Shown here in pieces: positions 6,613 through 10,365 of a DNA stretch of 10,365 nucleotides. The stretch lies in contig JAPPEF010000326.1 in NCBI GenBank assembly GCA_028875335.1, positions 1 to 10,365 on the forward strand, given 5' to 3'. Positions within the stretch are counted from its first letter, which is position 1. Every line of letters begins with the position of its first letter. A model generated the notes under the pieces. It was not told the origin of the DNA. It saw only the letters and a list, made by a program, of their open reading frames with translations, and made no database searches. The stretch is from Gemmatimonadota bacterium. Lineage in GTDB: Bacteria > Latescibacterota > UBA2968 > UBA8231. The translations under genes and the position numbers were made by a program.

Positions 6613-6872
6613 GATCAAAGACTCACCCTAGTTTCTGGGATGCTTATTACCAGCTCCCCAAGACCATTCAAACTAGGGCAGCAGTCGTCTATAAGAGATG
6701 GCGCAAAAATCCGGATCAACCAGGGCTTTCCTTTAAACCAGTAAAAGGAAAGCCCTTTGTCTATTCAGTACGTATCGGACGGCAGTGGAGAGCATTAGGA
6801 CTCAAAGAGGGGGATACGATCACTTGGTTTTGGATCGGCCCACATTCCGAGTATAACCGACTCATCTCTTAA
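6609..6872 (+). CDS. RelE/ParE-family toxin-like protein
   Basis: Predicted basic 87-residue protein with the RelE/ParE superfamily layout. Two N-terminal helices (SFWDAYYQLPKTIQTRAAVV, then KRWRKNP) are followed by a beta sheet with SFKPVKGKPFVYSVRIGRQWRALG and the closing WFWIGPHSEYNRLIS. The YSVRI-x(4)-RALG strand pair and the WFWIG-x-H-x-x-Y-x-x-L ending are characteristic of a widespread toxin-like subfamily that is often annotated only as hypothetical. RelE relatives cleave mRNA on ribosomes and ParE relatives inhibit gyrase; which applies here is not evident. Translation is probably coupled to the antitoxin through the ATGA overlap. A perfect 13-bp inverted repeat lies inside the reading frame (see separate entry). 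The gene converges on the sigma factor gene with a 16-bp gap. Confidence 0.78.
   Translation: MRSKTHPSFWDAYYQLPKTIQTRAAVVYKRWRKNPDQPGLSFKPVKGKPFVYSVRIGRQWRALGLKEGDTITWFWIGPHSEYNRLIS
6722..6756 (+). repeat. Perfect 13-bp inverted repeat within the toxin gene
   Basis: The left arm AGGGCTTTCCTTT (6722-6734) and right arm AAAGGAAAGCCCT (6744-6756) are exactly complementary, with the 9-base loop AAACCAGTA. In the mRNA this would form a stable hairpin in the middle of the toxin coding sequence, followed by only a weak U-rich tract (TTGTCTATT). The encoded residues are the conserved LSFKPVKGKPF strand region. Confidence 0.85.
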
Positions 6873-6888
6873 GGCTGATCCTTGCTGG

Positions 6889-8232
6889 TCAGGAAGCCAT
6901 CCGCAGCGGCATGAGTACGGCAGCGTGGTGTTCCTCCTTCACCTCAAAGTGAAGAGGTGCCTCACTGTGGTCAAGATATATCCGTATCTCCTCTGCCGAA
7001 TCTTTCAGAGCCTCCACAATCGTTTTGAGAAAGTCGTGATTGAGGTCGACGCGGAATGATCCCCCATCCTCGATATTCGTCACATCAGCAGGGCAACTCA
7101 CGGAATGCTCCCAGTCCGGGAAGTCGTCACCGTGCAAATCGTCCGCATTTTCTTCGGTCCGACTGAACCCCTGATCCCGCGTCGTTCGCAACGCCAGTCT
7201 CCCCTCTGCACTCGACACCCGCATCTGTACGCGGGGCATGTACTCCCAACCACTTTTCACCAGTTCGTGGCGCTCTTTGAGAAACGGCTCGATCCCATCC
7301 ACGCAGGCCATCAGACTCTCGCTGCGCACGACCGCCAAGATCGGACCCGGTGTGCCAACGGCCTCTTGGTACTTGAGGTACGGTCCAGGAGTTGCCGGGA
7401 ACGTCACCCTGCGACCGTCCGCAGTTTGCAACGTGGCCGATTCCTCTTCGAGAATCAGCGTCGCCGAGTCGGTCTCCGGGATCATTTCAGGGTGCAGCGA
7501 ATCGAGAATCATCGGGGCCGGCAGCGACGCGAGCCCCTTACTCGACCAGTTGAGCAGCCGCGAGCCGTCCGTTGCTACTACTCTGCCGCCAGCGTCTAGA
7601 CAGACGCAGTGCATAATGGGCCGCTTGGGATCGTCGCTTGTGAAGCGAGCTACGTGACGCAGTCCGGCCAGATCGTCCGGGCCGAGTTCAAATGTCTGTG
7701 CAGTGCTAGATTCAGCCATCGCCATGATCTCCTTTTGCAGGCGTTTCCGGGCCTTTTGCAGACGGCTCTTTACCACTCCGGTTTGGAGGTGCAGCAAGGT
7801 TGCTGTCTGCTGATATGAATAGCCCTTGAGGTAGTGGTGGACGATCACGTCTCGGTGGGAGTCACTCAATCGCCCAATCGCCTTTCGCACCAGTGCCCTG
7901 ATCTCCTGCTTCTCCTGCTCGGGCGGTGCCGCCAAGTCGAGCTGATCCAGCAGATTGAGTTGCGTGATACGACGCCGCTGCCACATGCGCGCCTTGTTAT
8001 CCGCGATCGAGCACACCCAAGCGCCGAACCGCTCGGGGTCGCGCAACCCCGCTAGCTGCTGGTACGCAGCAATAAACGCCTCCTGTAGGACATCCTCTGC
8101 CGCCTCTTGCGCTCCCAGCCTGCGGGTGAGCCGCACCAGCAACCACGGCGTGTGTTCCTCAACGAGCAAACCAAACGCCGCCGAGTCGCCAGCAGCAGCC
8201 TTCTGCACGCAGCTTTCTCCGTTCCGTTCCAT
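6889..8232 (-). CDS. ECF-type sigma factor fused to a sliding-clamp (DnaN)-like C-terminal region
   Basis: Predicted 447-residue protein, more than twice a standard ECF sigma factor. The sigma2 region spans about 8-88, with DVLQEAFIAAY at 47-57 and the promoter-recognition helix FGAWVCSIADNKARMW at 69-84. The sigma4 region spans about 113-168, with the helix-turn-helix GYSYQQTATLL then GVVKSRLQKARKRL. From about residue 183 the sequence follows the pattern of beta clamp domains 2 and 3: RPIM-x-CVCL, then V-V-ATDGSRLL (218-227), then PGPYLKYQEAV where clamps have the FPDY segment. The last strand pair is FRVDLNHDFLKTIVEAL, ending in VLMPLRMAS. The TDGSRL (221-226) and VLMPLR (439-444) segments match the two walls of the peptide-binding cleft in E. 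coli beta. Domain 1 is absent. ATG 8232 is chosen over GTG 8238 because AAGGG lies five bases before it. No anti-sigma gene is adjacent. Sigma call firm; clamp homology is by motif pattern only. Confidence 0.85.
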   Translation of the reverse strand: MERNGESCVQKAAAGDSAAFGLLVEEHTPWLLVRLTRRLGAQEAAEDVLQEAFIAAYQQLAGLRDPERFGAWVCSIADNKARMWQRRRITQLNLLDQLDLAAPPEQEKQEIRALVRKAIGRLSDSHRDVIVHHYLKGYSYQQTATLLHLQTGVVKSRLQKARKRLQKEIMAMAESSTAQTFELGPDDLAGLRHVARFTSDDPKRPIMHCVCLDAGGRVVATDGSRLLNWSSKGLASLPAPMILDSLHPEMIPETDSATLILEEESATLQTADGRRVTFPATPGPYLKYQEAVGTPGPILAVVRSESLMACVDGIEPFLKERHELVKSGWEYMPRVQMRVSSAEGRLALRTTRDQGFSRTEENADDLHGDDFPDWEHSVSCPADVTNIEDGGSFRVDLNHDFLKTIVEALKDSAEEIRIYLDHSEAPLHFEVKEEHHAAVLMPLRMAS

Positions 8233-8278
8233 GATCACCCTTATAGTTGCTTCCTAGGCGACAAAGGTATCCGCAAAA

Positions 8279-8410
8279 AGGAGCCATCGGCCCAAAACAT
8301 CGCCAGCATCACCTGTTTTGCGGGAAGTTGTACGAAGTCTTTTTCCATCGACCGATCGGCGGAAGCGGTTAAAGACGCATAGTGCGTCTAGGTCGTAAAA
8401 AGAGGCTCCT
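8279..8410. other. Divergent intergenic region, sigma-gene side
   Basis: The 300-bp gap between the sigma-clamp gene and the secreted protein gene has no plausible reading frame. On the sigma-gene side I find no convincing reverse-strand promoter of either sigma70 or ECF (GGAAC / CGTC) type. AGGAGCC at 8279-8285 and GGCTCCT at 8404-8410 are an inverted pair 118 bp apart that may be chance. Confidence 0.3.
8373..8389. repeat. Compact hairpin in the divergent intergenic region
   Basis: AGACGCA and TGCGTCT form a perfect 7-bp stem with a three-base TAG loop. On the reverse strand the hairpin is followed by TTTAA, only a short U tract, so it is a poor terminator. It could instead be an operator or a leader hairpin for the sigma-clamp gene. 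Confidence 0.4.
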
Positions 8411-8423
8411 GATTCTACTGCTT

Positions 8424-8436
8424 TGATTGTCAATCA
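8424..8436. promoter_or_regulatory. Palindrome overlapping the -35 box (operator candidate)
   Basis: TGATTG-T-CAATCA is a perfect 6-bp inverted repeat with one central base. It covers the -35 hexamer of the promoter candidate for the secreted protein gene, the classic position for a repressor. Repeats of this size occur by chance a few times per 10 kb; the location is what makes it notable. Confidence 0.35.
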
Positions 8437-8455
8437 TATAAAAATTCTCTATATC
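8427..8455 (+). promoter_or_regulatory. Candidate sigma70-type promoter for the secreted BNR-like protein
   Basis: TTGTCA (8427-8432, five of six matches to TTGACA) is followed after exactly 17 bp by TATATC (8450-8455). Transcription would start near 8462, leaving a leader of about 75 bases before ATG 8537. This is the best sigma70-like match I found in the window. Confidence 0.55.
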
Positions 8456-8460
8456 CATCA

Positions 8461-8521
8461 GACCCAATCTCTACTCCCACCGGCAGCAGAGGGCTGACGG
8501 ACTCCCACGGAGAGTTGGGTC
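8461..8521 (+). promoter_or_regulatory. Stem-forming 5' leader before the secreted protein gene
   Basis: GACCCAA (8461-8467) pairs with TTGGGTC (8515-8521), and the adjoining TCTC can pair with GAGA across a one-base bulge. The enclosed part has a small CAGC / GCTG hairpin near 8484-8496 and a direct repeat of ACTCCCAC (8473-8480 and 8501-8508). The stem begins almost at the predicted transcript start and closes just before the AAAGGAG ribosome site (8523-8529), which stays unpaired. It does not match a riboswitch class I know. Confidence 0.4.
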
Positions 8522-8536
8522 GAAAGGAGAACGGCG

Positions 8537-10309
8537 ATGCAGCGATTCCTACTCATCCTAGCCAGCAGCCTCGTCGCCACCGCGTCGGCTCAGGCCGCCG
8601 GGCTGACCGACGTGTGGCTGACCCTGCTCGATGCCGAGGCCACAGGGTACGCCACCTTCCAGTCCCACAACCAGAAGGTGGTCGCCAACGCCCACGGCAT
8701 CTTCACCACTCACATCCGGTCGCGCAACGAGGCCTTCACGGCCCAGCAGTGGCGCCTGTCCCGCAGCCGCGACGGCGGGGCCACCTTCGAGACCCTGTAC
8801 GAGTCGGTGGACGCCACCAACGCCCCGGCGATGGAGACCGACGCCGCCGGCAACCTCTACCTAGTGCGCTCCAACTTCAGCGACGGCAGCGCCAGCCTCT
8901 ATCGCTTCCAAGCCGGTGACTACGCGCAGCCCACCGTAGCCCGCATCCGAGGGGGCAGCGCCGGCAAGTACTGCATGAACCTCGACGCGGCGCGGAGCCG
9001 ACTCTATTACTTCACCTGGGGCCGTTCCCTCTTCGTCCTCGGCCTCGATGGTACCGTCCTCGAACGCCAGGAGCTGACGGTGGACGGTGCCAACGCAGTG
9101 CCCCAATACCCCCTGTCCTTCCTCGACCCTTCCGGCGTGCTCCATGCTGCCTGGACCACGCAAAAGCACGGAGTCTATCTGTACTGGGACATCCACTACA
9201 TGGCCTCCGACGACGGAGCCCAAAGCTGGCGGCGCATGGACGGCACGCCGCTGCCGATACCGCTGCCGGTCGACGATAGCGGCCCCAGCGACCGCATCAC
9301 CCTCGACGACGAGTTTGAGGTGCATTCCTGGCTGTCGAACCTGTTGGTCAAGGACGGCAAAGCGCACTTCGCCTACGCAGCCCAAGCCGAGTCCTGGCGA
9401 CAGCACTACGTGCGCTACGACCTAGCCACCGCGGCGCGGGACATCGACCTGAACCCCATCTTCGAGGGGAAGGAAATCCGCCTCGCCAGCCTGGATGGCT
9501 TCTTCGCCAGCCGCGCCGATCTACCGGAGGCTCCCCTCTACTACGTGTCGAGCGCCGGGGGACGCTTGGGATGCCTAGCCAGCGACGACAACGGCGAAAC
9601 CTGGTACGACTACGCTCTGTCCGAGGAGAGCTTCAATCCCTACTCCATCGGCGGGTCCCGCGAACTGACCGCCGACGGCGCGATCGTCGGCACCTTCACC
9701 GACTATCGGGTGACGGAGGGCCGCGACCTCTCTCAGGTCCACTTTTTCCGCATCCAAGCTGGCCTGTCGCGGGCTCGGCTCGAGATCGAGAAAGGCACCG
9801 ACGGCCGCCAGTCCCTGCGCTTCTACGAGGTGCGGGGCCGACCCGAGGCGGTGCGCTTCCGCGCCGCATCTGGCCAGTGGGGGAAATGGCAGCCCTTCGC
9901 CGAGGTCATGGAGGCGGACCCCGGTGAGTTGCCGACCCATTTTCAGTTGCGCAGCCATCTCGGAGTCGAGTCGTCGATCTTCGCGGTGGAATTCGCCACC
10001 GCCATAGGAGAGATCGCCGCGGTCCCCGCAGAGTTCGACCTAGCGCAGAACGCTCCCAACCCCTTCAACGCTCGGACCACCATCGGCTTCAGCCTACCGG
10101 AGTCCGCCGCCTGCCATCTGTCCATCTTCGACCTGCGCGGGCGTCGGGTGCGGGATCTGTTAGCCCAAGCAAGCTTGCCTCCGGGACGGCACCAAGTGGC
10201 CTGGAACGGAACGAACGACGCCGGCAGCAAGGTGGCCTCCGGCGTCTATTTTTACCGGCTGCGCGCCGGCTCAGAGAGCCGCACCCGGCGCCTCGTGCTG
10301 GCGAAGTAA
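8537..10309 (+). CDS. Secreted BNR/Asp-box beta-propeller protein with FlgD-like C-terminal sorting domain
   Basis: Predicted 590-residue exported protein. Residues 1-20 form a Sec signal peptide with an A-Q-A cleavage site before A21. The central region (about 35-410) has three Asp-box motifs, S-x-D-x-G-x-T-[FW]-like: SRDGGATF (77-84), SDDGAQSW (224-231) and SDDNGETW (349-356). The opening FQSHNQKVVANAHGIF resembles BNR-4 type propellers. Such propellers occur in sialidases and polysaccharide-acting proteins, but catalytic residues cannot be identified here. The last 90 residues (about 500-590) match the FlgD-Ig / type IX sorting pattern: L-x-QNAPNPFN, then IGFSLPE, then LSIFDLRGRRVRDLL, then GRHQVAWNG, then ASGVYFYRLRAG. 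This implies export to the outside of an outer membrane. AAAGGAG lies seven bases before ATG 8537, with a sigma70-type promoter upstream. GC-rich like its neighbours and apparently a single-gene unit. Confidence 0.87.
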   Translation: MQRFLLILASSLVATASAQAAGLTDVWLTLLDAEATGYATFQSHNQKVVANAHGIFTTHIRSRNEAFTAQQWRLSRSRDGGATFETLYESVDATNAPAMETDAAGNLYLVRSNFSDGSASLYRFQAGDYAQPTVARIRGGSAGKYCMNLDAARSRLYYFTWGRSLFVLGLDGTVLERQELTVDGANAVPQYPLSFLDPSGVLHAAWTTQKHGVYLYWDIHYMASDDGAQSWRRMDGTPLPIPLPVDDSGPSDRITLDDEFEVHSWLSNLLVKDGKAHFAYAAQAESWRQHYVRYDLATAARDIDLNPIFEGKEIRLASLDGFFASRADLPEAPLYYVSSAGGRLGCLASDDNGETWYDYALSEESFNPYSIGGSRELTADGAIVGTFTDYRVTEGRDLSQVHFFRIQAGLSRARLEIEKGTDGRQSLRFYEVRGRPEAVRFRAASGQWGKWQPFAEVMEADPGELPTHFQLRSHLGVESSIFAVEFATAIGEIAAVPAEFDLAQNAPNPFNARTTIGFSLPESAACHLSIFDLRGRRVRDLLAQASLPPGRHQVAWNGTNDAGSKVASGVYFYRLRAGSESRTRRLVLAK

Positions 10310-10312
10310 CAC

Positions 10313-10365
10313 CTACACGAACTTCGGCCCGCCACAGCCGTCGTTGACCACGTGGCTGCGCACTG
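10313..10365 (-). CDS. Possible C-terminal end of a reverse-strand gene (partial)
   Basis: Reading the reverse strand from the window edge, one frame is open for 16 codons (VRSHVVNDGCGGPKFV) and stops with TAG at 10315-10313, three bases after the preceding gene ends. The tight convergent spacing and the plausible residue mix suggest a real gene end. Sixteen codons are too few to prove it, and no family is recognised. Confidence 0.28.
   Translation of the reverse strand, partial: VRSHVVNDGCGGPKFV

Noticed and set aside
6875..6892. Possible terminator hairpin between the convergent toxin and sigma genes (CTGATCC / GGTCAG)
   Set aside because: The stem is short, needs a bulge, and has no T tract on either side.
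7105..7599. Forward-strand open frame opposite the sigma-clamp gene
   Set aside because: Arginine- and histidine-rich shadow product with no domain. The reverse frame carries continuous clamp-like sequence.
8279..8410. Inverted AGGAGCC / GGCTCCT pair as ends of a small mobile element
   Set aside because: Seven-base arms 118 bp apart, with no target-site duplication or repeated copy seen.

Overview
The window reads as a chromosomal segment from a GC-rich, probably uncultivated bacterium. The last large gene encodes a secreted protein ending in a FlgD-like, type IX-style sorting domain. That ending is typical of the Fibrobacteres-Chlorobi-Bacteroidetes group and relatives such as Latescibacterota or Poribacteria-like lineages. 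The GC content, the creatininase-family enzyme and the CBM9-like proteins fit such a genome, but no marker gene is present, so this placement is an inference.

Layout, left to right. An FAD-dependent phytoene-desaturase-like oxidoreductase (45-1625, +) converges on a GNAT acetyltransferase (1654-2208, -). A forward operon (2287-4520) then holds a PgsA-like CDP-alcohol phosphatidyltransferase, a HAD-IB phosphatase and a creatininase-family amidohydrolase. The first two could together make a phospholipid head group (transfer, then dephosphorylation). Converging on this operon are two paralogous CBM9-like proteins (4525-6146, -), coupled by an ATGA overlap and lacking signal peptides. A less GC-rich toxin-antitoxin pair of RelE/ParE type (6346-6872, +) follows. 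Its toxin gene carries a perfect 13-bp inverted repeat.

The most striking gene is 6889-8232 (-). It encodes an ECF sigma factor whose C-terminal ~265 residues resemble domains 2 and 3 of the bacterial DNA sliding clamp (DnaN/beta). The ATDG-x-RL motif and the terminal MPLR motif, which form the two sides of the peptide-binding cleft in E. coli beta, are both present. The linker between the sigma regions carries QLNLL and QLDLA, which resemble clamp-binding peptides. A covalent sigma-clamp protein recalls phage T4 late transcription, where a sigma-like protein is tied to the gp45 clamp.

A 300-bp divergent region (8239-8536) follows, with a good sigma70-type promoter, an overlapping palindrome and a stem-forming leader. 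It precedes a secreted BNR/Asp-box beta-propeller protein (8537-10309, +). The last 50 bases may hold the C-terminus of a reverse-strand gene. I see no tRNA, rRNA, CRISPR array or insertion sequence.
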